In this document: one piece after another, positions 1 to 10,820 of the stretch | Position numbering within the stretch: position 1 is the first letter of the stretch | How the letters are laid out: every line of letters starts with the position of its first letter | Origin: Magicicada septendecula | Lineage: Eukaryota > Arthropoda > Insecta > Hemiptera > Cicadidae | Assembly (NCBI GenBank): GCA_034769895.1 | Contig: CM068367.1 | Location: 690,546,268 to 690,610,267 of the forward strand | Length of the DNA: 64,000 nt | Direction: 5' to 3' | Position numbers and translations under genes: made by a program | Notes under the pieces: model-generated | Told to the model about the DNA's origin: nothing | What the model saw: only the letters and a program-made list of their open reading frames with translations | Databases searched by the model: none

Positions 1-270
1 AACAAATTCTTTCTCCATTGACAAGATAGCAAGAGCAGTTAATCTTTCCTTTTCTATTGTGCTTCTTAAAAAAGTCTTTACATGATTCAAACATGAAAAG
101 CTTCTCTCATCTTCACTAAATGTCATTGGAACTGCTACAGTGATTTCTAAAAGTTTCATCATTACACCAAAGCACTCATCCAGGTTATTATCAATGAAAA
201 AGCTTAGTAAACCAGTAGTTTTTTAATCTAATAAAACATCTTGCCCATAGATAATTTGTAATTCAGTTTT
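1..270 (-). pseudogene. hAT transposase, C-terminal dimerisation part (ZMYM1-like)
   Basis: Read on the - strand this encodes the C-terminal dimerisation region typical of hAT transposases of the ZMYM1-like type. The text includes TELQIIYGQ, a stop at about 222, then FFIDNNLDECF, VAVPMTFSEDERSFS, and FLRSTIEKERLTALAIL, the family signature of a conserved Ser-Phe-Ser core followed by the R-S-T and E-R-L blocks. The rest of the gene lies at 3626-4312, on the far side of a block of Helentron-like repeats. The two pieces join in frame, so this is one gene split by insertion. An in-frame stop (TAA on the - strand) and the window edge make it non-functional as seen. It may lie in an upstream intron of CIAO2A. 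Confidence 0.8.
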
Positions 271-423
271 TACTTCCATATTCCTTAAGGAATGGAAGTA
301 TGGTGATGGCAAAAAAAATCGTGTTCGAGATTATTGCAGATTCTGATTCTACTACACTCAAAACATGAAAAAAAGTCGTTTTCCGAAAAGTGTCTGTGTG
401 TGTGTCTGTAGATTTTTTTTCTA

Positions 424-1855
424 TGGCAAACGATAACTGCCGCAAATTCAAACAGAATCAAATAATTTTTTGCATACAGCCCTGATTTGTAGAGTACTCA
501 CGACCTATTGTTTTTGGTGAAGATCGGTTGAGGGAAAGGGGTAGTTTACCTGCAATGGTTTTTTACTTCCATATTCCTTAAGGAATGGAAGTATGGTGAT
601 GGCAAAAAAAATCGTGTTCGAGATTATTGCAGATTCTGATTCTACTACACTCAAAACATGAAAAAAAGTCGTTTTCCGAAAAGTGTCTGTGTGTGTGTGT
701 GTCTGTCTGTCTGTGTCTGTAGATTTTTTTTCTATGGCAAACGATAACTTCCGCAAATTCAAACAGAATCAAATAATTTTTTGCATACAGCCCTGATTTG
801 CAGAGTACTCGCGACCTATTGTTTTTGGTGAAGATCGGTTGAGGGAAAGGGGTAGTTTACCTGCAACGGTTTTTTTTTAGCAAGGGTAATTTTGTTTGTT
901 TGGCAAACGATAACAGCCGCAAATTCAAACAGAATCAAATAATGTTTCGCATACAGCCCTGAATTGTAGAGTTCTCAAGATCTGTTGATTTTGGTGAAGA
1001 TCGGTTAAGGGAAAGGGGTAGTTTACCTGTAACGTTTTATGTTTTAACAAGGGTATTTCCTATGGCAAACGATAACAGCCGCAAATTCAAACAGAATCAA
1101 AAGATTATTTGCATACAGCCCTAAATTGTAGAGTTCTCAAGACCTATTGTTTTTGGTGAAGTTCGGTTGAGGGAAAGGGGTAGTTTACCTGCAACGTTTT
1201 TTTAACAAGGGTATTTTCTATGGCAAACGATAACAGCCGCAAATTCAAACAGAATCAAATAATGTTTTGCATACAGCCCTGATTTGTAGAGTACTCAAGA
1301 CCTATTGTTTTTGGTGAAGATCGGTTAAGGGGAAGGGGTAGTTTACCTGCAACGTTTTTTTAACAAGGGTATTTTCTATGGCAAACGATAACAGCCGCAA
1401 ATTCAAACAGAATCAAATAATTTTTTGCATACGTCCCTGAATTGTAGAGGTCTCAATGCCTTTCGATTTTGGTGAAGATCGGTTGAGGGAAAGGGGTAGT
1501 TTACCTGCAACGTTTTTTTAACAAGGGTATTTTCTATGGCAAACGATAACAGCCGCAAATTCAAACAGAATCAAATAATGTTTTGCATACAGCCCTGATT
1601 TGTAGAGTACTCAAGACCTATTGTTTTTGGTGAAGATCGGTTAAGGGGAAGGGGTAGTTTACCTGCAACGTTTTTTTAACAAGGGTATTTTGTATGGCAA
1701 ACGATAACAGCCGCAAATTCAAACAGAATCAAATAATTTTTTGCATACGTCCCTGAATTGTAGAGGTCTCAATGACTTTCGATTTTGGTGAAGGTCGGTT
1801 AAGGGGAAGGGGTAGTTTACCTGCAACCTTTTACGTTTTAACAAGAGTAAAGTAC
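424..1855 (+). repeat. 158-bp minisatellite array 1
   Basis: Units begin with GGCAAACGATAAC at 902, 1064, 1222, 1380, 1538 and 1696, giving spacings of 162 and then four times 158 bp. Two more irregularly spaced units lie at about 424 and 734, each carrying its own copy of the element 5' end. Each unit runs through GAATCAAATAAT, GGTGAAGATCGGTT and GGGGTAGTTTACCTG. Repeats are direct and adjacent with no unique spacers, so this is a minisatellite and not a CRISPR array. Confidence 0.9.
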
Positions 1856-2111
1856 TTGAAAATTTATTTAAACTTTTTGAAACAATGGTAATTGTTAAAA
1901 ATAAAATAATTTTGTTGCCAGGCAATAAAATTATAATTTTTTAATTTTAATGTAATATAATATTTTTCATTTAATACAGCAATAAAAAGGCAGGTAAGAC
2001 ACAGCCTGGCTGTTTGGCTGAAAATGATTTTAAATATAAATCTTAGAATATGGAAGTCATGTATGGTTCTCCATACCGATATTTTTTATCAAGGGAAATT
2101 TTTTTTTTTTT

Positions 2112-2745
2112 GGCAAACGATAACAGCCGCAAATTCAAACAGAATCAAATAATATTTCGCATACAGCCCTGAATTGTAGAGTTCTCAAGACCTATTGTTT
2201 TTGGTGAAGATCGGTTAAGGGAAAGGGGTAGTTTACCTGTAACGTTTTATGTTTTAACAAGGGTATTTCCTATGGCAAACGATAACAGCCGCAAATTCAA
2301 ACAGAATCAAAAGATTATTTGCATACAGCCCTAAATTGTAGTGTTCTTAAGACCTGTTGTTTTTGGTGAAGATCGGTTAAGGGAAAGGGGTAGTTTACCT
2401 ACAACGTTTTTTTAACAAGGGTATTTTCTATGGCAAACGATAACAGTCGCAAATTCAAACAGAATCAAATAATTTTCTGCATACAGCCCTGATTTGTAGA
2501 GTACTCAAGACCTATTGTTTTTGGTGAAGATCGGTTGAGGGGAAGGGGTAGTTTACCTGCAACGTTTTTTTATCAAGCGTATTTTCTATGGCAAACGATA
2601 ACAGCCGCAAATTCAAACATAATCAAATAATTTTTTGCATACGTCACTGAATTGTAGAGGACTCAAGGCCTTTAGATTTTGGTGAAGATCGGTTAAGGGG
2701 AAGGGGTAGTTTACCTGCAACCTTTTACGTTTTAACGAGAGTAAA
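2112..2745 (+). repeat. 158-bp minisatellite array 2
   Basis: Four further units start at 2112, 2274, 2432 and 2590, with spacings of 162, 158 and 158 bp, the same pattern as the first array. This suggests that the array was copied together with its flanks and did not expand independently. Single diverged units recur at about 3195, 34.6-35.2 kb, 38.0 kb and 41.15 kb inside other copies of the element. Confidence 0.85.
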
Positions 2746-3625
2746 GTACTTGAAAATTTATTTAAACTTTTTGAAACAATGGTAATTGTTGAAAATAAAA
2801 TAATTTTGTTGCCAGGTAACAAAAATAAAGCCATTTGATTATAAAATATAAATATTTACAACAAGAAAAGAATTTTCAGTTGTTCAAAATTTAAATATAT
2901 TTTTATAAAACAATGGGTTCTTCATTGAGGTGGGGACCATGTCACTCACTCCATCTCAAGCCTCTCCCATTTTGCAGAAAAAGAGGACCCTGTCAAGGCT
3001 GATACTTTGACGACAGTGACAGGGCTTTCCACCAAATTCAGCAGAGTGACAGGTAGGCCCAACTCTGATTGGCTCCTCAGATTTCCCCAGCGTTAGTAGG
3101 TTCTATGAAAATATTTTATTTCAAAAATGATTTTAAATATAAATCTTAGATATGTTTTATAAATCTCATGTTTTATGTTTTAACATGGGTAATTTTTTAT
3201 ATGACGAACCATAACTGCCGTAAATTCAAACAGAATCAAATAATTTTTTACATATGTGCCTGAGCTATAGAGAACTCAATGTCTGTTGATTTTGGTGAAG
3301 ATCGGTTACGGGGAAAGGGCAATTTACCTGAAACATTTTTTGTTGTAACATGAGTAAAGTACTAAATTTTGATAAAGTATCCTGATAAGATCTTAATAAT
3401 CCACTGTAGAAACGTAGATGAAATGTCTATAAATGAAGAGGCTAGTTGAACGGGCTGGGGGTAATTTTCTATAAATCAAAATTATAGTTGAAGGGGGAGG
3501 GGATAATTTTTGGCAACAAAGAAGTATTTTTTTGTTAAAATTCCTTCCCTGGCTGTTTGGCTGAAAATGATTTTAAATATAAATCTTAGAATATGGAGTC
3601 ATGTATGGTTCTCCATACCGATATT

Positions 3626-4312
3626 TAGCTTATTCCTACTATAGAAAGGATATGAGCGAATTACAATGTCCAGTATTCCATCTAGAAATTGTTTTTTAAA
3701 TTACCAACAATTTCAAATTCAAACAAATTTACAGCTAATAAGTGACCAGCAAATTCATATCTTTTGTCTGCCTGATTTATGATAACATCACAGACTTCTT
3801 TTGCTGCAGCATACCGTGATCCATACTCATCTCTAGCGCTGAGTTTGCCTTGGACCTTAATTCAGTTGTTTCGACATTTGTTACAACAATATCGTTAACA
3901 GATTCTCTAATTTTCTTTATTTCATTTATGAAAGATGATGCAGATTCTTTTTAACTATTATTGAATTTATATTTTGTGACTGCAGTGCATTTGTATAAAA
4001 TGTCAACATGTGGCATTACTCCATACAAAAATTCAAGCCAAAAAATAAAACAAGGTTGCTGCATTTTTAGTCTTATTCCCATAGACTGGCTGATAGTTTG
4101 TGTTTGTTTACTTGTGTTATCTAACTCTTCAGAACATTGAATCAATTCATTTTTATTTTCAAAAATTGTTAAAACTGATCTTGAATGGAAATTCAGTTCT
4201 TGTGGTAGAGACTGAAGGTAACCTTCTGCCAACAATTTTATCTAAGATTTGAATTTGTTGAGGAGAATAACTGAAAAATGTTGTAATTTTTGAGACACTG
4301 GCAAAAAAAAGA
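3626..4312 (-). pseudogene. hAT transposase, middle part (ZMYM1-like)
   Basis: Read from 4312 downwards, the - strand gives KITTFFSYSPQQIQILDKIVG, then a stretch with FWLEFLYGVMPHVDILY, a segment with SFINEIKKIRESVNDIV, and AAKEVCDVIINQADKRYEF. It ends ILDIVIRSYPFYSRNKL at the insertion point. This is the order of blocks in ZMYM1-like hAT transposases, which have a catalytic domain with a helical insertion. Several frameshifts and stops break it, for example after NLKNNF at about 3694. The last codons before 3626 continue in frame into 270-1 once the repeat block is removed. The N-terminal zinc-finger part is not seen here. Confidence 0.75.
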
Positions 4313-4922
4313 ACTTCCATTTTGACTAGCTGGCCCTTGGCTCATTCGGCCTTATTGTGAGTTATATTTTGTTTGTGGATTGTAAAATAAAAGTGAATAC
4401 CTACGTATTATTTTTGTGGGTGGTGCTCATGTCTGTTGTTTCTGTTTGTTAGTAAATCAAACAACATCATCGTATTTTCTACTGGAAACACTGGTTTAAC
4501 CCTATAATATTGCTAAACACACTTCACATAATACGATTAATGATGATAAAATGTGACAAGATTAAAAAAAACCCCAATGTTTATTAAATAAAGCAACTCA
4601 CAGATTATAAAAAAATTTAACTGAGAAACAAGTGGTTAACAGCATAACAATGAAATGTTAGTCTCACTGTTATATCAGCTCAGTGTTGTATCAGCTACTA
4701 CTGTTGAATCAGCTCAGCAGTAGTAGTCCAAAGGCTTTGAATATCTGGCTGTCTTGTTTAACTGACAGGTACTATCTTTTGTTCTTAATTGAATTTAATT
4801 ATTGTACAATTGTAATTGAATCCTGAAACATTAAAAAATCTAGGTGTTTTATAAGAGATGAATACCTATTGTAAAAAGTAATATTACCATCCTGAAGTAG
4901 TATAAATGTTTTTATGTAACAG
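4313..4922. other. Non-coding, probable upstream intron of CIAO2A
   Basis: I see no gene here. It ends in a T-rich tract and the AG acceptor (4921-4922) of the next exon. A short local repeat containing 'atcagct' and 'gtagta' lies at about 4670-4725. I looked for an upstream CIAO2A exon in 1-4922 and did not find one, so the 5' exons probably lie left of the window. Confidence 0.5.
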
Positions 4923-5103
4923 GTAATAAGTGAAAACAATGGAATAACAACAGTTGATGTTGAGTTTAATCCAACAGTGCCACATTGTAGCCTTGCGACT
5001 CTCATTGGACTCTGCATGCATATTAAGCTAGAACGGAACCTGTTAGAAAGAATTAAATTAAATATTTATATTAAAAAAGGTGCTCATGAAACAGAAGATG
5101 AAA
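4923..5103 (+). CDS. CIAO2A: CIAO2A (MIP18 family), penultimate exon seen
   Basis: CIAO2A is an adaptor of the cytosolic iron-sulfur protein assembly (CIA) machinery. It works with CIAO1 and in vertebrates matures the iron-regulatory protein IRP1. This exon follows a polypyrimidine-type acceptor (...TTTATGTAACAG) and ends in phase 1 at a strong donor (GTAAGT at 5104). It reads VISENNG..., then FNPTVPHCSLATLIGLC and ...KLNIYIKKGAHETEDE. The PHCS motif, with the conserved reactive cysteine of the MIP18/DUF59 fold, is intact. THST/HETEDE-type spacing and the next exon fit CIAO2A, not CIAO2B, which I recall as having HAVNKQLADKE. The frame is open throughout. Upstream exons are outside the window. 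Confidence 0.93.
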
Positions 5104-6030
5104 GTAAGTTTTTGATTATTGATATTTATTTCTTTGGTATACTCAAACTATAAATACATATAGAATACAGTGTAGTGTAATTTTTATTTATCAGTAGCTC
5201 CCAAGAATACCTCCTTTTAAAAATATTATAAATGTGATGGTGAGTCAATAACTCTCAATACAGCTTCATATTTGGTTTCAGTGAAAATAGGAAACTTGAA
5301 ATAACATAATTTTGTCATCTTCTTTCAGCACACTTGTTCCAGCCATGCATAAAGCTTCTTCATGCCTTCAGAAAATACATTTTCAGCTGAGCAACAAGAT
5401 GTGCATTTACCATTCCGCTCAAGGTCGTCTTGAGACCTGTCTTGCAGAAATGTTGTGAAAGCCAAATCTATTGTAGATGATTTTATAGTCAGAACCATGA
5501 CTAATTTGTCAAAGACTTACCTCCTTGTCTTTCAAACAGAGTCATATTGATGTCAGTATTCACATCAGTTTGTACCCTGGCTGGGGGTTCAGCTCTCTTC
5601 ATTCATAATACTTGTGCAACCATTTTTTAATTACTCAATCCAGTCATAATAGTCTGTCCATTGTAGAAAATAGCTGTTACCATATTGTGGTAAAAGCCTT
5701 TGCTGGACCTCAGCCCCTGATACACCTTCAGATTATAAAAAAAAGTGAATCACTGCTATTTGCTGTAAATGAAAAGCAGAACAGCCAAAGTTAAAAAAGT
5801 ATGTAAATGACAATGGACTATGTAGCTACTTGAGAAATTGCACAGTTGGTGCAGTAGTGTGGAAAAAAATGATAGCATTAGCAGCAGGAAACAGATACAA
5901 TTATATTGTTCATATAAGGATAATAATTACTGATCATCCTTGTCATATTAATATATATATATTTTTTCAAACACTTTCTGCTACAGTTCGTTTCTTGATG
6001 TATATAATATATATTTTATAATGATTTTAC
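5104..6030. other. Intronic DNA without recognisable gene
   Basis: I see no coding similarity. Short open frames here have no recognisable motif. A TA-rich microsatellite-like tract lies at about 5950-6020. Confidence 0.5.
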
Positions 6031-6555
6031 CTCAAGATGTTTTCTCCCTATTTGGAACATGTTTCGGGATCCTTAGTGATCTCATAATCAGCCTTTCTAA
6101 TTTTGAATCTTGTCGAGTACCTGTGTGCTGGTTGGCTGTTGTTATGGCTTCCCATTGGTTTTTGGTTTTTTAAATTGTTATTACTGTGTGTGATTGTGGT
6201 GTATATATTAGTATTTTGTGTATTTTCAATGTTGAGTGCTTTGAAAATTGTCGTGTTTTGTATTGATTTGTATTTGTTCAGGTATTAGTTTTTGTGTTTT
6301 ATGTTTGTATATTTGTAAATTTTCCCAAGTGTTCATTATGGTCCCTTTGTGTGGTATGTGTTTTATTAGTATCATATTGCCAGACATAACCAAGTATTGT
6401 GTGATTGTGGTGTATGTGTTAGTTTTTTGTGTATTTTCAATGTTGAGTGCTTTGAATATTGTGTCATGTTTTGTATTGATTTGTATTTGTTCAGGTATTA
6501 GTTTGTTTTGTGTTTTATGTTTGTATATTTGTAAATTTTCCCAAATGTTCATTAT
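6031..6555 (-). pseudogene. PLE1 3' end: C-terminus of Penelope-like protein and 3' UTR
   Basis: On the - strand this encodes the tail that follows the GIY-YIG endonuclease in Penelope-like elements (WENLQIYKHKTQ, IPEQIQINTKHD). Comparable LEIYKHTKT...NEQ tails occur in the PLE copy at 48 kb. A tandem duplication with a period of about 211 bp (about 6190 and 6401) repeats this tail. The second copy stops at 6555-6560, where the BEL LTR begins, and resumes at 16712 (ATACCACACAAAG on the - strand), so the BEL element sits inside this PLE. A degenerate hammerhead-like core lies at about 6048-6105. Confidence 0.75.
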
Positions 6556-6560
6556 GGTGC

Positions 6561-6983
6561 TGGACAGTAATGTGGTAATTTCATATTCAAAGGTTGGCTA
6601 ATCTGTGCGCTCTGCCTCACGCTTATCGCGATCAGGCTAAAACACAGTGCAACGTACGTCGGTGGGCAGCGGACGTAAGCACGTTTGCTGCCTCGTTCTG
6701 TAAATTTTTCATTTTTCTTGTTGTCGCGACAATTTATGTAGGCCTTAGGCCTTAAACATTTTCATGTAGCTTGGAGTGTTGCGCACTTGCGCCTCAATTT
6801 TGCCATGTAACATTTCTTACCCGACGTGGTTTTTTCAAAATTCAAATGCTTATCAGACTTAGCCAATCTTACAATTCAAATTTAATTGTAACGAAACGTT
6901 AATAAATGTATTAAAATACAGTCCACGCTCATCATTATTTTCTGCATCCTGGCATATACATTTAAAACATTAACTTCCTAACA
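6561..6983 (+). repeat. BEL/Pao 5' LTR
   Basis: 423 bp, TGGACAGTAATG...CTTCCTAACA, matching the 3' LTR. AATAAATG at about 6901 is a possible polyadenylation signal. A related LTR lies on the - strand at about 40.6-41.07 kb and shares GGTTGGCTAATCTG and the TAGGC(C/T)TTAGGCCTT block. Confidence 0.93.
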
Positions 6984-6989
6984 TTTTTT

Positions 6990-7007
6990 TGGTCGCTCCG
7001 TGCCTGG
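6990..7007 (+). promoter_or_regulatory. Primer-binding site of BEL/Pao element
   Basis: TGGTCGCTCCGTGCCTGG follows the 5' LTR after a short T run. It begins with TGG, the complement of a tRNA CCA end, as expected for a primer site. I cannot assign the tRNA. A similar sequence, TTGGTCCACCGTGCC, occurs on the - strand at about 40.5 kb. Confidence 0.6.
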
Positions 7008-7322
7008 ATTCATCATTTTACTTTCTTTCAACTTATACCAGAGCGGCTTTCATCATTTTTTCCACCTCAATTTCTGGCCATCACAGGCGATTCAGCATGT
7101 TCGCTGATCCGACCGTGTCGGGAGTTGTTCAGCATTTCTTTCGTCGCCATTGAGCCTCGTAACAACACCACTACAAGACCATCCATGTGTTAACGCCTAC
7201 ACGCCAGATTGAGCAGTCATCTGTCCAGTCCGTGTGTATCTGCCATCTATTCCACAGCCTCGACGCTCCAGGACATTTCACACAAGGTACGACTTCAACA
7301 ACATCACTAACAGGTGCATAGA

Positions 7323-8655
7323 ATGGCGGAAGAAGGCCTCAAAGTGTTGGTTAGAAAGAGAGGCGGCTTAAAGTCTGCCATAGTGCGAATCAATTCTGCT
7401 ATAATTAATTTTAATAAAAACAGTAACACTAAACATTTTTTGACTGTTAGATTGGAAAGTCTAAAGAGTTTAGCAACAAAATATGATGAGGTACAGTCTG
7501 AAATTGAATTAATTTCTAAGGACATAAACGCTGCTCAAGAAGACAGAATTGAGGTTGAAGAACTTTTATATTCAACCGAAGCTAACATCTTGCAATTAAT
7601 AGAAACTTTCAACGTTCAGACTGAATCTCAAGTATTAACAAGTAATATGCAATTAAAACCTATAAGTTTGCCCTGCTTCACAGGCAACATTTTAGAATGG
7701 CAGCACTTTTATTCAATATTTCTGGACTTGGTATATGCCAGATTTGATCTAACTTCAGTGCAAAAACTACATTATTTGTATTCATCTCTCAAAAATGAGC
7801 CATTAGATCTAATTAAGGCCTTACCTATTTGTAATGAGTACTATTCAATAGGGTTGAGTTTGCTGTCCGCTAGATATGATAACAAATTCATATTAGCGAA
7901 ATATTATATTCAAAATTTGCTAGAAGTAAAGTCGACAATCAAAGACTCTGTACAAAGCTTAGCAGAATTCATAAATACAATAACGTCTTCAGTCAATTCG
8001 CTGGCAGCTATGCAACTGTCAGTGGATTCATTTGAACTCATTACTGTACAACTATTGTCAGCAAAACTTGACCATTCCGCGTTTAAATTATGGAAGGAGT
8101 CTATAGATCCCGATAATCTTCCTAACTTTCAGAGCTTTACACAGTTTTTAAACGCACGTAGACAATTATTAGAAAATACATTACCCGATAGATGCTGGAC
8201 AGCAGCTCAACAAGCCGACTTTAAGGTTTAATAATAAGTCTGAAAAACATAAATTACGAAACTCTGCTGGCAGCACTGCATTTAAGAGTTATCATTCAAC
8301 TTCAAATAATTATTTATGCCCATGCTGCAAGGCCAGTCATCCAATTTACATGTGTGACAAATTTCGTGAATTAAGCATATCAGAACGAGGGCAATTTATA
8401 TTAAAGCATAAATGCTGTACTAATTGTTTAAGACCAGATCATTTTTCACCTAATTGTAAGGTCAAACAATCATGTAAGATCTGTTCCAAACGACACCATA
8501 CATTGCTGCACATAAATAATGTGTCAAAACAAGGTTCTGCCAGCAGCAGCAATTATTGTTCATTTAAGCCCCAGTCAGCAAACAATGTTCTTTTGTCGAC
8601 AGCAGTCATGTTCGTCATCGACCGGGCTGGTAACAGACAGCTTGCAAGAATTTTA
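7323..8655 (+). pseudogene. BEL/Pao gag (DUF1759 and zinc knuckle)
   Basis: The likely start is ATG at 7323 (AGAATGGCGGA); an ATG nine bases upstream is in frame. An N-terminal coiled-coil-like region is followed by the DUF1759 gag domain (LPCFTGNILEWQHFY, about residues 115-130 from that start). After a one-base frameshift at about 8226 the frame continues with the nucleocapsid-like part. This has a CX2CX4HX4C knuckle (CTNCLRPDHFSPNC) and a second Cys/His cluster, CKICSKRHHTLLH. It runs on into the protease in the parent element. The product would package element RNA. Confidence 0.85.
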
Positions 8656-10820
8656 TTAGATGCCGGGGGTCACAAGTGAACTTTTGTACTGAATCATTTG
8701 CTAAAAAATTGCAACTTAACTTGACCGAATCTAATATACAGATTACAGGTAGTAATAATGCGACATGTTGTGCCACTAATTTGGCATCTATCCGTATTAT
8801 TTCTCACTATCAAAGGTTCAGCTTTGACGCTACGTGTGCAGTCTTATCTGCATTGACTCATAAACTCCCAGCACAATCTTTCGACATAAATCATTTTAAT
8901 ATCCCAGATAACGTTTTCCTCGCTGACCCACATTTCAACGTATCAGCTGACATAGATATACTTTTAGGAGCGCAATTTTATTTAGACTTGATTTTAGCTA
9001 ACAAATATGTACGTGGTCCTAATTTTCCTATTATACAAGAAACAAAGTTAGGCTACATTCTAGCAGGCAATCTGCCCAAACATTGCCGTTCTAAGGGTCC
9101 TGCTGTTTCGTTCTTGGCAAGAAACAACGACAGTCAAATTTTAGCGTCTGTTGAGAAATTTTGAGAGACCAAAACCATCCTTGATAATGCACCCATTAGT
9201 AACGATTCAGTTTGTGAGGAACATTTTGTTAAGTCCACTCATCGCAATGATGAGGGCAGGTTCGTTGTCTCATTACCATTCGAGTCTGACAATCCCCAGT
9301 TGGGTGAGTCCTATGCTACCGCTGAAGCGAGATTTTTGAGTTTAGAACGCCGGTTCATGCGTGATTCTGAGCTTGCGCGTGAATACGCAAACTTTATTCA
9401 AGAATATAGGGATCTTGGCCACATGACGCTTGTCGACGATTGTTCTGTTAATTTCAGGGTTTCAAATACCTACTATTTGCCTCACCATGCCATTTTTAAA
9501 CATTCTAGTTCCACGACAAAACTTCGCGTCGTTTTTGATGGCTCGGCCAAAACTACCAATGGTCTTTCTCTCAATGATATTTTGTTGGTAGGCCCAAATG
9601 TCCAACAAGATCTTTTTTCTATTCTCTTGCGATTTCGCATACACAACTATGTTCTGATCGCTGACATCGAGAAGATGTATCGACAAATTCTAGTGTCTGA
9701 TAAGGATTGTCATTATCAACGTATTCTGTGGCGTAATTCTCCCCTTGAACAGTTTAAACATTTTCTACTGCGAACTGTAACATACGGTACTGCTAGTGCC
9801 TCGTTTTTGGCCACTCGTTGCCTTATTCAGATTGGTAAGGATCATGAAACTTCTTTTCCTGACGCTGCTTCAGCTATAATTAATGATTTCTATGTCGATG
9901 ATTTGTTAACCGGTGCAGACACCATTTCTAATCTGACCAAGTTGAAATCTGACTTGGCTACGTTGTTGAGTCAATATGGCCTTACTCTGCATAAATGGGC
10001 ATCAAATGAACCAAATGTGGTCACAGATCATAATAATTTATCACTCCCATTAAACAAACAAGGCAATGTGCGTACGTTGGGCATTCTTTGGAACAACTCT
10101 ACAGATTCATTTTTGTTTGACATCAAGTCATTTCCAGTTGAGTCAAGCATCTCTAAGAGGAAAATCCTGTCGATTATCGCGGGTATCTACGACCCACTCG
10201 GACTCGTCGGTCCAATTGTTTTCCTTTATAAACAGTTTATGCAGCAACTGTGGCTGTGCAATCTTGGTTGGAATGAGCCAATTTCTGACCAATTATATTT
10301 GTATTGGCGTTCATTATGCGATAAGTTATATCTAATTGGTAAAATTATTGTCCCACGCTCTATTCGCAGCAAGTCCAATGCAAAGATAGTTGAATTACAT
10401 GGGTTTGCGGATGCTTCTGAAAAGGGCTATGGGTGTTGTGTTTACGTTAGAGTCATTTATCAAGATTCATCGGCCTCTTGTCACCTTTTGTGTTCTAAAT
10501 CTCGCGTGGCTCCACTACGACAGGTGTCATTACCCCGCATTGAACTCTGTGCTTGCTTGTTGTTATCGCGACTTTTATTCAAGGTCACCCCTGCTCTTCA
10601 TTCCTTTGTCAATAGCGTTCACCTGTACTCTGACTCCATGGTATCCCTTTACTGGATTCATGCCCAGTCTTCTAGGTGGAAGACCTACGTCGCTAATCAT
10701 GTTGCCGAGATTCAGCGTCTCACTGAAACCTACACATGGCATCATATCAATTCGCAACATAATCCTGCTGACATTATTTCTAGGGGATGTCACCCCGACG
10801 TTTTGCACGATTGTTCGCTT
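8600..10820 (+). pseudogene. BEL/Pao pol: protease, reverse transcriptase, RNase H
   Basis: The aspartic protease (DUF1758 type) starts with ILLDAG. A G-run at about 8664-8668 shifts the frame inside this motif. The protein then runs open from 8676 to about 10818 except for one TGA at 9162-9164, where the family has Trp in a FWE motif. RT blocks include VFDGSAKT, LIADIEKMYRQI and the catalytic YVDD (FYVDDLLTGAD, about 9890). RNase H follows (HGFADASEKGYG; LYSDSMVSLYWI). A one-base shift at about 10818 leads into the linker to the integrase. Order and motifs are those of BEL/Pao, not Gypsy or Copia. Confidence 0.9.

Larger units (their letters stand above)
271..3625 (+). mobile_element. Nested HINE/DINE-type (non-autonomous Helentron) block
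   Basis: The block starts with ACTTCCATATTCC (271, repeated at about 568) and ends twice with a short hairpin, GTATGG-TTCT-CCATAC (2061-2076 and 3603-3618), followed by CGATATTT. The same 5' and 3' ends bracket three other copies in the window. Sub-terminal inverted repeats, an internal minisatellite, a 3' stem-loop and insertion at T-rich DNA without target duplication are the hallmarks of Helentron-associated elements. Two 3' ends and two minisatellite arrays suggest one copy inserted in, or duplicated with, another. A GC-richer insert of about 250 bp (about 2910-3110) is not recognised. No protein is encoded. Insertion was at TTTTA within the hAT gene. Confidence 0.75.

Noticed and set aside
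902-1855. Regular direct repeats considered as a CRISPR-like array
   Set aside because: Units are 158 bp, contiguous, with no unique spacers, in a eukaryotic transposon. It is a minisatellite.
6248-6601. Hydrophobic + strand frame with repeated CVLCLYICKFSQ
   Set aside because: Antisense of the duplicated PLE1 tail; the - strand gives the PLE motifs.
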